DNA from: Verrucomicrobiaceae bacterium
GTDB lineage: Bacteria > Verrucomicrobiota > Verrucomicrobiae > Verrucomicrobiales > Akkermansiaceae
Assembly (NCBI GenBank): GCA_003820635.1
Contig: RPOS01000131.1
Location: 1 to 8,501, forward strand
Direction of reading: 5' to 3'
Length of the DNA: 8,501 nucleotides
A model generated the notes under the pieces. That model saw only the letters and a program-made list of their open reading frames with translations, was not told where the DNA came from and did no database searches. Below are positions 1 through 5,635 of the stretch, piece after piece. Each line of letters starts with the position of its first letter. Position 1 is the stretch's first letter. The position numbers and the translations under genes are program-made.

Positions 1-458
1 ATGAGCAGGCGCGGGCGGAAGGCCATGGCGAGCAGCAGGGCGAGTTTCACCTTTTCGCCGCGCGAGCAGCGGGAGATGCGGCGCTGGAGCGGGAGGTCGA
101 GTTTTTCGATGAGGTATTTTTCAAAATCCTTGTCCCACGACGGATAGAGTTTGGCGGTGAAGGCGATGAGCTGCTCGCCGGTCATCCAGTCGTAGAGTTC
201 CTGGTTTTCGGAAACGTAGCCGGTTTTCTGCCAGTCTTCGGGTCGCAGCGATTGTGAATCGCGGCCGAAGAGAGACGCTTTGCCGGAGGTCGGGCGGATG
301 AGGCCGGCGAGCATCTTGATGGTGGTGGTCTTGCCGGCGCCGTTGCGGCCGAGGAAGGCACAGGCGCGCCCGGCAGTGAGGCGGATGTCGAGCTGATGGA
401 CGGCTTCCTTCCAGCGGTAGCTCTTGGTGAGGCCTTGGGTTTCAATGATCGTTTCCAT
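1..458 (-). CDS. ABC transporter ATP-binding protein, YtrB-like (3' end beyond window)
   Basis: This is the nucleotide-binding subunit of an ABC transporter. It would hydrolyse ATP at the inner face of the membrane to drive a permease not present in this window. The 152 visible residues contain Walker A (GRNGAGKTT, residues 37-45), a Q-loop (YVSENQ, 81-86) and a degenerate signature motif (SRGEK, 132-136, in place of LSGGQ). Walker B and the H-loop would lie to the left of base 1. The ATG at 458 gives a normal N-terminus about 36 residues ahead of Walker A, and it lies inside the 3' end of the upstream GntR gene with a 17-nt overlap, implying coupled translation. A YtrA-type repressor directly upstream of an ABC ATPase is the usual arrangement for efflux or cell-envelope-stress ABC systems. 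The substrate cannot be read from the sequence. The family is certain; the YtrB-like subtype is inferred from context and the signature variant. Confidence 0.9.
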   Translation of the reverse strand, partial: METIIETQGLTKSYRWKEAVHQLDIRLTAGRACAFLGRNGAGKTTTIKMLAGLIRPTSGKASLFGRDSQSLRPEDWQKTGYVSENQELYDWMTGEQLIAFTAKLYPSWDKDFEKYLIEKLDLPLQRRISRCSRGEKVKLALLLAMAFRPRLL

Positions 459-831
459 GGATTTGCTGGCTTTGTTTTTGGATGAGTTCGATGAGGGCGG
501 CTTCATTCAGCCCGTGGTGGGCGGCCTCGATGAGGAGTTGCTCGATGAGCGGCTGGAGCGCCTTGAGCTGCTGCGAGCGGAGCGACGGCCGGCGGTCGGC
601 GACGAAACTTCCCTGCCCGGGATGGCTGGCGAGCACGCCTTCATCGGTGAGGCGGCTGATGGCTTTCTGGACCGTGTTCGGGTTCACGCCGAGCTCGCGG
701 CTGATCACCCGGACGGACGGCATTTGCTGGCCGGGCTGGAGTTGGCCGGTGGCGATGGCTTTTTTCACCGCCCTGACGATTTGCTCGTAGATCGGCTCGC
801 CCAACTGGAGGTTGACCAGGAATGGCAACAT
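442..831 (-). CDS. GntR-family transcriptional regulator, YtrA subfamily
   Basis: This 129-residue protein has an N-terminal winged helix-turn-helix at about residues 10-78: the opening PIYEQI helix, then the LQPGQQMPSVR turn (31-41), the RELGVNPNTVQKA recognition helix region (45-57) and the GVLASHPGQGSFV wing (65-77). Only about 50 residues follow, enough for the short dimerisation helices typical of YtrA proteins (about 120-130 residues) and too few for the FadR, HutC or MocR effector domains. It probably represses its own operon, including the overlapping ABC ATPase downstream. The start ATG at 831 is followed directly by the conserved region and no Shine-Dalgarno sequence precedes it. 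A candidate promoter and palindromic operator lie 13-41 nt upstream. The effector is unknown. Confidence 0.92.
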   Translation of the reverse strand: MLPFLVNLQLGEPIYEQIVRAVKKAIATGQLQPGQQMPSVRVISRELGVNPNTVQKAISRLTDEGVLASHPGQGSFVADRRPSLRSQQLKALQPLIEQLLIEAAHHGLNEAALIELIQKQSQQIHGNDH

Positions 832-843
832 GAAACTGTGTTG

Positions 844-872
844 CTTGTAGTAGTACAGCTAGGGCAAGGCAA
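844..872 (-). promoter_or_regulatory. Candidate promoter of the GntR-ABC operon
   Basis: Reading the minus strand, TTGCCT (872-867) resembles a -35 box and TACAAG (849-844) a -10 box (4 of 6 consensus bases), with exactly 17 nt between them. The expected transcription start would fall near 837, only about six bases before the ATG at 831. The message would then be almost leaderless, which agrees with the lack of a ribosome binding site. This is a pattern match only, and other weak promoters are possible. Confidence 0.35.
846..857. promoter_or_regulatory. Palindromic operator candidate for the GntR regulator
   Basis: The 12-base sequence TGTAGTAGTACA has perfect 4-bp arms (TGTA/TACA) around a 4-bp centre. 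It lies 15 bp from the GntR start codon and overlaps the proposed -10 box, where an autorepressor would be expected to bind. GntR proteins, including the YtrA group, bind as dimers to inverted repeats of this general type. The arms are short, so a chance occurrence cannot be excluded. Confidence 0.35.
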
Positions 873-877
873 GGAGA

Positions 878-895
878 TTTTTCCAATTTTTCCAA
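878..895. repeat. Tandem 9-bp direct repeat in the divergent intergenic region
   Basis: Two exact head-to-tail copies of TTTTTCCAA occupy 878-886 and 887-895, between the divergent GntR and M29 genes. They lie just upstream of the proposed -35 box of the GntR promoter. On the minus strand they read as TTGGAAAAA twice, an A-rich phased element that could act as an UP-like element or a protein-binding site. The rest of the 832-1020 interval contains two G tracts (901-907 and 988-995) and no gene that I can recognise. Confidence 0.5.
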
Positions 896-1020
896 GCGGC
901 GGGGGGGAAGGCGAAGCCGGGGATTTGGTTTTCAGTCTGTGAGGAGGAAGCCGGGCTTGATGAAAATTCCCGGCAATCGTCGCTTGCGGGGGGGGTGATC
1001 GGCTTTATTCTCGGCGCACC

Positions 1021-2235
1021 ATGAGTGCCAACACCACTTCCACCCTGCCCGGCTACTTGCGCGAAGAAATCCTGCTCCATCCCGAGAATCGCGAGTTCCC
1101 GCCCTTCGATCTCGTCCGGCTGCTGGGCACCGTGTTCGCGCCGACCGAGGGCTGCCGCGTCTGCGTGCTGGTGGATTTCGACGAGCCCGCGCCACTCATC
1201 AAGGACTTCGCGTTTCTCCAGCAGGACGGTTTCCCTGTGCAGAAAAACGCCCACCGGTATTTCCATCAGGGTCTGCGCGATGGCGCGCTCGAAGCGCTCG
1301 GCATGACTGGCGGCGAAATGTTCGCCTTCAAATGCACCCATGGATCCAACCTCGATCTTGAAGATGACGTCTGGGACACTGCGGGAATGCACCTCTCGCT
1401 GGATCGTGATATCTATCCGAATTACGATCTGATTCTCTGCATCTCCACCTACTCCGCCACCGCGCCGCTCACGGCCAAGGCGAGGCAATACGGCTTCCGC
1501 GGAGCCACGTTGCACGGGCTCAATGACATCATCCTCAACTCCGGCCTCGCCGTGGACTACCACCAGGTCTCGGCGGACGCCGAGCGCCTGCGCCTCGCCA
1601 TGACCAAGGCGGACTCGGTGGAAATCGACTTCGCGCTGGAGGATGGCCGGGTTCTCACCGCATGGCTCGGCCTCAACGGCCAGGAGGCTCAGAAATCCCA
1701 CGGCCTCTGCCTCGGCAAGGAACCGGACATCGCCAATCTCCCGGCCGGGGAAGTGTATTTCGTGCCTGCCGACGCGCGCGGCCAGTTCCCGATGAAATAC
1801 GAGGACGGCACACTCGGCGTGCTCGATGTGGAAAACCGCTGCATCATCCGCTCCACGCTCATCGCCGGCAACCAGGCCACCATCGACGCGCACAACGCCC
1901 GCCTCGCGGACGACCCGATGACCGGCACGCTCGGTGAGCTCGGCTTCGGCACGCAGGTGCTGCCGGTTTCCGGCGCGGACATCCAGGATGAGAAGGTGCT
2001 TGGCACCTGCCACCTCGCCACCGGCCGCGACGACCACCTCGGCGGCGACATCCTGCCCTCGATGTTCAAGAAGCACGAAAACTCGACCCACGACGACATC
2101 CTCTTCGCGCCGCACAAGACGCCCAACTTCAACATCCGCCAGGTGCGCATGAAACGCGGGGCTCAAGAGGAAATTCTCATCGAGAACTTCCGGCCCTCGC
2201 GCTACCTGATGGACGCGCTGGCCGCCGGTCGTTGA
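1021..2235 (+). CDS. M29-family (aminopeptidase T/AmpS-like) metallopeptidase
   Basis: This 404-residue protein matches the architecture of the M29 clan: an N-terminal substrate/dimerisation domain followed by a C-terminal metal domain. The expected ligands are visible in order: E244 in the PAGEVYF motif, E306 in GELGFGT, H331 in GTCHLATG, and H357 with D359 in STHDDILF. D323-E324-K325 and the GGD at 341-343 also fit the family pattern. M29 enzymes use two divalent metals to remove N-terminal residues from peptides in the cytoplasm. The 2,5-dihydroxypyridine dioxygenases share this fold, so a non-peptidase activity is possible. There is no signal peptide. The ATG at 1021 is the only in-frame ATG, GTG or TTG downstream of an in-frame TGA at 961, and it lacks a Shine-Dalgarno sequence. 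The gene stands alone between a divergent regulator and a pseudogene. The substrate is not predictable. Confidence 0.82.
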   Translation: MSANTTSTLPGYLREEILLHPENREFPPFDLVRLLGTVFAPTEGCRVCVLVDFDEPAPLIKDFAFLQQDGFPVQKNAHRYFHQGLRDGALEALGMTGGEMFAFKCTHGSNLDLEDDVWDTAGMHLSLDRDIYPNYDLILCISTYSATAPLTAKARQYGFRGATLHGLNDIILNSGLAVDYHQVSADAERLRLAMTKADSVEIDFALEDGRVLTAWLGLNGQEAQKSHGLCLGKEPDIANLPAGEVYFVPADARGQFPMKYEDGTLGVLDVENRCIIRSTLIAGNQATIDAHNARLADDPMTGTLGELGFGTQVLPVSGADIQDEKVLGTCHLATGRDDHLGGDILPSMFKKHENSTHDDILFAPHKTPNFNIRQVRMKRGAQEEILIENFRPSRYLMDALAAGR

Positions 2236-2351
2236 GGTTTTCAACCGTTCACAGGAAAAAGAAGTTCTATCGGTTTCAATCGTTTTTTTGGCTTTTTTGT
2301 TCTCATGGCTTTGGCGGATTATGTGCTTTGGATTTTGAGCACCCATGAGCC

Positions 2352-2953
2352 ATGGCCGAGATCACCGGCGAGCAGAAGTATCTCGACTTCGCGGTGAAGA
2401 ACTGGTGGCGGACCTATGATAATTTCTATGCCAAGGAGGTGCGCCTGTACTTTCGCGACAGTGCCTTTTTCACCAAACGCGAAGCCAACGGCAAAAAAAT
2501 TCTGGAGCCGCGGCAATGGCCGGGTGCTCGGCGGGCTCGCCCGCTGGCTGGAATATCTGCCCAAGGATCATCCGGACCGCCCGCGCTTCGAGGCTCATTT
2601 CAAGGAGCTTTCCAAACGCATTGCCGAGCTGCAGCCCGCCGATGGCTTCTGGCGCGCCAGCCTGCTCGATCCGGACAGTTTCCCGATGCATGAAACCAGC
2701 GGCGCCGGGCTTTTCACCTGCGGTCTGGCCTGGGGCATCAACAACGGTTTGTTAGACCGTGAGGAATTCCAGCCGGTTGCCACCGAATGATGGACCGCGC
2801 TGGTTAGTTGCGTGAAGACTACCGGAAAACTCACGCACGTCCAGCCTGCGGGTGGCCAGCCCGGGCCTTTTCGATCCAGAATCCACCGCGTCTTACGGCG
2901 TGGGTGCCTTCCTGCTGGCCGGCACCGAGATTCACCTGATGAACAAGAAGTGA
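2352..2953 (+). pseudogene. Decayed GH88/GH105 unsaturated rhamnogalacturonyl/glucuronyl hydrolase (C-terminal remnant)
   Basis: Three reading frames join into one recognisable C-terminal part of a GH88/GH105 hydrolase, a family that removes unsaturated uronic acids from lyase-cut polysaccharides. Segment 1 (from 2352) begins MAEITGEQKYLDFAVKNWW and continues to ANGKK. A run of seven A (2493-2499) shifts the frame: one A fewer restores FWSRGNG, the family's conserved motif. Segment 2 continues through LLDPDSFPMHETSGAG and GLAWGINNGLLDR to an in-frame TGA at 2788-2790, where the next residue should precede WTALV. Reading on gives GKLTHVQP. A second +1 shift in the TTTT run at 2868-2871 leads into FDPEST, YGVGAFLLAG and a stop at 2951-2953. 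The N-terminal half with its catalytic Asp is absent, and a TGA at 2346-2348 closes the frame upstream. The homopolymer shifts could be sequencing errors, but the missing N-terminus and the nonsense codon argue for real decay. Confidence 0.85.
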
Positions 2954-2968
2954 TGCGGAGCGGCTCTG

Positions 2969-3589
2969 TCAGCTGAGGTTGGAAGATGCCAGAACTTGCT
3001 TGATCTCCGCGAGCAGCTCCGCCTGCGATTCCACTGCTTTGAACTGGGGAAATTCGGCCTTCACGTTGTCCGGCGCGTGGATCAGGAAACCGACGTCCGC
3101 CTCGCAGAGCATGGTGGTGTCGTTGTAGGAATCCCCCGCGCTGATGACGAAGTAGTTCATCCGCTTGAAGGCGGCCACCGCCTCGCGCTTCTGTTCGCGG
3201 ATGCGGAGTTGATAGTCCGTGATGCGGTCGTTCTCCACCACCAGCCGGTGGCACAGCAGGGTGGGCCAGTTGAGTTTCCGGATGAGTGGCGCGGCGAACT
3301 GCTCGAAGGTGTCTGATAGAATGACCACCTGGGTCAGCGTGCGCAGTTCATCGAGGAATTCCCTGGCACCCGGCAGTGGATCGAGCGTGCCGATGACGTT
3401 CTGGATGTCGGATAGCTTGAGGCCGTGCTGGTCCAGGATTTCCAGACGTCCGCGCATGAGCACGTCGTAATCCGGTTCGTCGCGGGTGGTGCGGCGCAGT
3501 TCCGGGATGCCGGTTTTCTCGGCGACGGCGATCCAGATTTCGGGTGTGAGCACCCCTTCCATGTCCAAGGTTACGATCGATTGTTTCAC
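2969..3589 (-). CDS. thrH: Bifunctional phosphoserine phosphatase/homoserine phosphotransferase ThrH
   Basis: This 206-residue HAD-superfamily enzyme matches the ThrH type closely in length and motifs. ThrH dephosphorylates phosphoserine and can transfer the phosphate to homoserine, linking serine and threonine synthesis in the cytoplasm. Motif I is LDMEGV with nucleophile D9 and E11 where most HAD phosphatases have Asp; the DxEG form is characteristic of ThrH. Also visible are TPEIWIAVAEKTGI (15-28), DYDVLM (40-45), motif II ILSDTFEQF (S92), a Lys-rich motif III region (residues 131-142) and motif IV AGDSYNDTTM (D153, D157). The start is a GTG at 3589, preceded by GAAAGAG about nine bases upstream, the best ribosome binding site in the window. 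It follows the nickel-transporter gene on the same strand after 57 nt with no hairpin terminator, so read-through from the hydrogenase operon is possible. It converges with the pseudogene 15 bp away. Confidence 0.93.
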   Translation of the reverse strand: MKQSIVTLDMEGVLTPEIWIAVAEKTGIPELRRTTRDEPDYDVLMRGRLEILDQHGLKLSDIQNVIGTLDPLPGAREFLDELRTLTQVVILSDTFEQFAAPLIRKLNWPTLLCHRLVVENDRITDYQLRIREQKREAVAAFKRMNYFVISAGDSYNDTTMLCEADVGFLIHAPDNVKAEFPQFKAVESQAELLAEIKQVLASSNLS

Positions 3590-3646
3590 GCGGCGGCACT
3601 CTTTCAGAGGTCTGCGGGCGAATCAATTACGGATCGCGGCGCATTT

Positions 3647-4339
3647 TCAGAGCCCGAGAAACTGGATCATGCCACCTGCGAGCGCGATGGTGGATCCAGC
3701 GAGCACGTGATTGTAGCGCGCGATGCCGCCTGCTGGCAGCCAGCTCAGGCCGTAGCGGCCGGCGAGCACCAGCGCCAGCATCGAGCCGATCGTGACGACC
3801 GAGAACGCGATGCTTACCAGCCATGCGCCAGCCCAACCACTGGTGGCCGCCGGATAGATGAAGAGCGGAATGAGCGGCTCGCAGGGGCCGAAGACGAAGA
3901 TCGCAAAGAGGATCCACGGCGTGAGGCTGATTTTTACGCCGGTTTTCGGATGGTGGATGTGATCGTGGGAATGCAGGCGGATCAAGTGCTCGTGGGTGTG
4001 GCCGTCGGGCCCCTTGCGCTTCATCCGCCACAGCCCCCACGCGGCATAGAGCGCGCCGAAAATGATCAGCGCCCATGCGGCGATCTCGCCACGGAACGAC
4101 TCGATCCATTCAAGGCGGCGCAGGTTTGCGCCAACGGCATAGCCAACCAGCCCGAGCACCACCGAGCTTGCCACATGGCCGATACCGCAGGCCAGGGTGA
4201 TCCATGTGGTGCGCGCCAGCGACCAACCGCGCGCCTTGGCCATTACGATGAATGGCACATAATGATCCGGCCCGATGACGGTGTGGATGAAGGCCACGGC
4301 CATCGCATTGAAGGTGAGAATGGTGAGTTCTGGCGTCAT
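3647..4339 (-). CDS. Polytopic membrane protein, probable nickel transporter (UreH/NicO-like)
   Basis: This 230-residue protein has about six hydrophobic segments (roughly 5-30, 41-65, 86-105, 139-163, 168-193 and 208-229). TM1 carries an HX5DH motif (H19-TVIGP-D25-H26) like the metal-binding HX4DH of Ni/Co permeases. A loop at 114-130 is rich in His (eight His in 17 residues, including HSHDHIHH), and FGPCEPLIP (150-158) resembles the conserved motif of UreH/NicO-type transporters. It most likely moves Ni2+ (or Co2+) across the inner membrane to feed the hydrogenase active site. The ATG at 4339 overlaps the hyaD stop in an ATGA junction, so the two are translationally coupled. The frame is open farther upstream to 4555, but that extension is antisense-like basic sequence inside hyaD, and TM1 begins right after the ATG. 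Import rather than efflux is inferred from context. A sulfite-exporter or cation-efflux role is the alternative. Confidence 0.75.
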   Translation of the reverse strand: MTPELTILTFNAMAVAFIHTVIGPDHYVPFIVMAKARGWSLARTTWITLACGIGHVASSVVLGLVGYAVGANLRRLEWIESFRGEIAAWALIIFGALYAAWGLWRMKRKGPDGHTHEHLIRLHSHDHIHHPKTGVKISLTPWILFAIFVFGPCEPLIPLFIYPAATSGWAGAWLVSIAFSVVTIGSMLALVLAGRYGLSWLPAGGIARYNHVLAGSTIALAGGMIQFLGL

Positions 4340-4866
4340 GGTTTGGTTAAAGTGCTTGCGAGTTCGCTCACGGCGCTCGCCACTTCCGGCACTGCCGCCG
4401 CCACCGCGGGTGACAAATCCATACACATCGGCCGGATTTCCTCCACCGAAATGGTGAACAAGTGAATTGCTGGTGGCATGCCTAACAGCGCGGAAACCGC
4501 GAACAAATCCTTGAGACCGAAATCGTGCGCGCCCAGCCCGCGCGGCAGCTCGCATGCATCGCGTGGTTTGAGGAAAGTCACAGTCCCCGCTGGCTTGCCG
4601 TCGCGGGTGGCATCGATCAGCACGATGTCGCGCACCTTGTCGAACTCGAGCAGCAGGTTGATGCCGCCGGTGCCGCCATCAAGCAGCCGCACGCCATCCG
4701 GCGGGGTTTCCTTTTCCAACAGGCGCAGCACATGCACGCCCACGCCCTCGTCGCCCATCAACAGATTGCCAACGCCGAGCACGAGCACTCGCGCGGTGGG
4801 CATGGCGGCGTGCGGCCACGCGACATATGGTTCGCCCACCAGCGTGTTGTCGAGCAGGGCGGCCAT
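4336..4866 (-). CDS. hyaD: HyaD/HybD-family hydrogenase maturation endopeptidase
   Basis: This protease removes the C-terminal peptide of the hydrogenase large subunit once Ni is in place, the last step of active-site assembly in the cytoplasm. The HyaD signature GVGNLLMGDEGVGV is at residues 31-44. The three Ni-sensing residues of the family are visible as E40 (GDEGVG), D85 (LIDAT) and H114 (GAHDFG), together with LLDGGTGG (61-68). From the ATG at 4866 it is 176 residues long, starting four bases after the hyaC stop. A second ATG at 4803 would give MPTARVLVLGVGN, closer to the usual short N-terminus of about 160 residues. Neither start has a Shine-Dalgarno sequence; I chose 4866 for operon spacing. 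The final TGA overlaps the ATG of the transporter gene. Its target in this operon is HyaB, which retains a 16-residue C-terminal extension. Confidence 0.93.
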   Translation of the reverse strand: MAALLDNTLVGEPYVAWPHAAMPTARVLVLGVGNLLMGDEGVGVHVLRLLEKETPPDGVRLLDGGTGGINLLLEFDKVRDIVLIDATRDGKPAGTVTFLKPRDACELPRGLGAHDFGLKDLFAVSALLGMPPAIHLFTISVEEIRPMCMDLSPAVAAAVPEVASAVSELASTLTKP

Positions 4867-4870
4867 TGGA

Positions 4871-5623
4871 TCAGACTTTCGCGTGCTTGGGCGCAGTGCT
4901 CTTGTTGCGCCGCGGCAGACCGGAGATGCCGGTGGCTTCCTCGGCCTCGATCTTTTCCTTCTCCATGAATTTCCATCCGCCGACCATCGACGAGAGCACG
5001 CCGTGGCCCTCGACATAGTCATGATAGAACACCAGATAAACATGGATCAGGGTGAAGATGGTGAAGAGCCATAGCACCGCATAATGGAAGATGCGCAGGT
5101 TCTGCTCGCTGCCGAAGATCGGCACCACCCAGTCGAACAGGTGCGGGAACCAGAAATCGGTCATCGGCGCATAGAGCGCGAAGCCGGTGATCACCTGGAA
5201 CACCGTCAGCAGGCCGGTGCCCATGTAGGTGAAGTAGGCCACCGCGTTGTGCCCGAGCGTGTGCACCGGCTTGTCGCTCGATTGGAGGACGTCCACCTTG
5301 AGCACGGCCCACACTTCGCGCAACTGGCGCATCGAGATCGGGAAGAAATTGCGCCAATGCGTGTATTTGTTGCCCGCTCCCGCCCAGTAGAGGCGGAACA
5401 AGAAGTTCGCCAGAAACACATAGGCCGTGGCAAAATGTGTGAAGCGCAGTTTCCCGAACCAATAACCGGATGACGCCTCGCCCACGCTCATGAAAGCCGG
5501 TGGGTGCGCGATCAGATAGCCGGTCACGCCGAGGACGATCACGCACAGCGCGTTGATCCAATGGAACCAACGCACCGGTTGTTCCCAAACGTAAACCCGT
5601 TTGAAGTCATGTGACGCTTGCAT
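4871..5623 (-). CDS. hyaC: Ni/Fe-hydrogenase b-type cytochrome subunit
   Basis: This 250-residue integral membrane di-heme cytochrome b anchors the hydrogenase dimer to the membrane and passes electrons from the distal Fe-S cluster to quinone. Four transmembrane helices are seen at about 22-41, 62-80, 130-153 and 178-200. Histidines in the positions expected for heme ligands are H21 (WFHW), H63 (RFTHF), H180 (IFHYAV) and H194 (LIHVYLVFYHDY). The N-terminal VYVWEQPVRWFHW is the typical opening of the HyaC/CybH family. The C-terminal 30 residues form a charged cytoplasmic tail. The ATG at 5623 lies 12 nt after the hyaB stop and four bases separate its stop from hyaD. Length and motif order are normal for the family. 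Confidence 0.96.
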   Translation of the reverse strand: MQASHDFKRVYVWEQPVRWFHWINALCVIVLGVTGYLIAHPPAFMSVGEASSGYWFGKLRFTHFATAYVFLANFLFRLYWAGAGNKYTHWRNFFPISMRQLREVWAVLKVDVLQSSDKPVHTLGHNAVAYFTYMGTGLLTVFQVITGFALYAPMTDFWFPHLFDWVVPIFGSEQNLRIFHYAVLWLFTIFTLIHVYLVFYHDYVEGHGVLSSMVGGWKFMEKEKIEAEEATGISGLPRRNKSTAPKHAKV

Positions 5624-5635
5624 GGCGGCCGTGGG

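Noticed and set aside
2231..2298. Possible intrinsic terminator after the M29 gene (GGTT-TTC-AACC at 2236-2246 and later T-runs).
   Set aside because: The stem is only four to five weak pairs, and the T-runs begin more than 35 bases downstream, so it does not form a terminator structure.
859..2346. A 495-residue open frame on the minus strand opposite the M29 gene.
   Set aside because: It is the antisense shadow of a gene with clear metal-ligand motifs; its translation is rich in Arg, Glu, Val and His with no domain, and it exists only because of GC-rich codon bias.
3425..4465. A 346-residue plus-strand open frame across thrH, the transporter and hyaD.
   Set aside because: It crosses three real minus-strand genes and shows no recognisable motif.
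4340..4555. Upstream extension of the transporter gene to a start at 4555.
   Set aside because: The added 72 residues are basic and Gly-rich, lie wholly inside hyaD in another frame, and precede a natural ATGA-coupled start right before TM1.
4867..5043. Upstream extension of hyaD to 5043.
   Set aside because: It would overlap the hyaC C-terminal coding region by over 170 bases and adds residues with no similarity to the protease family.
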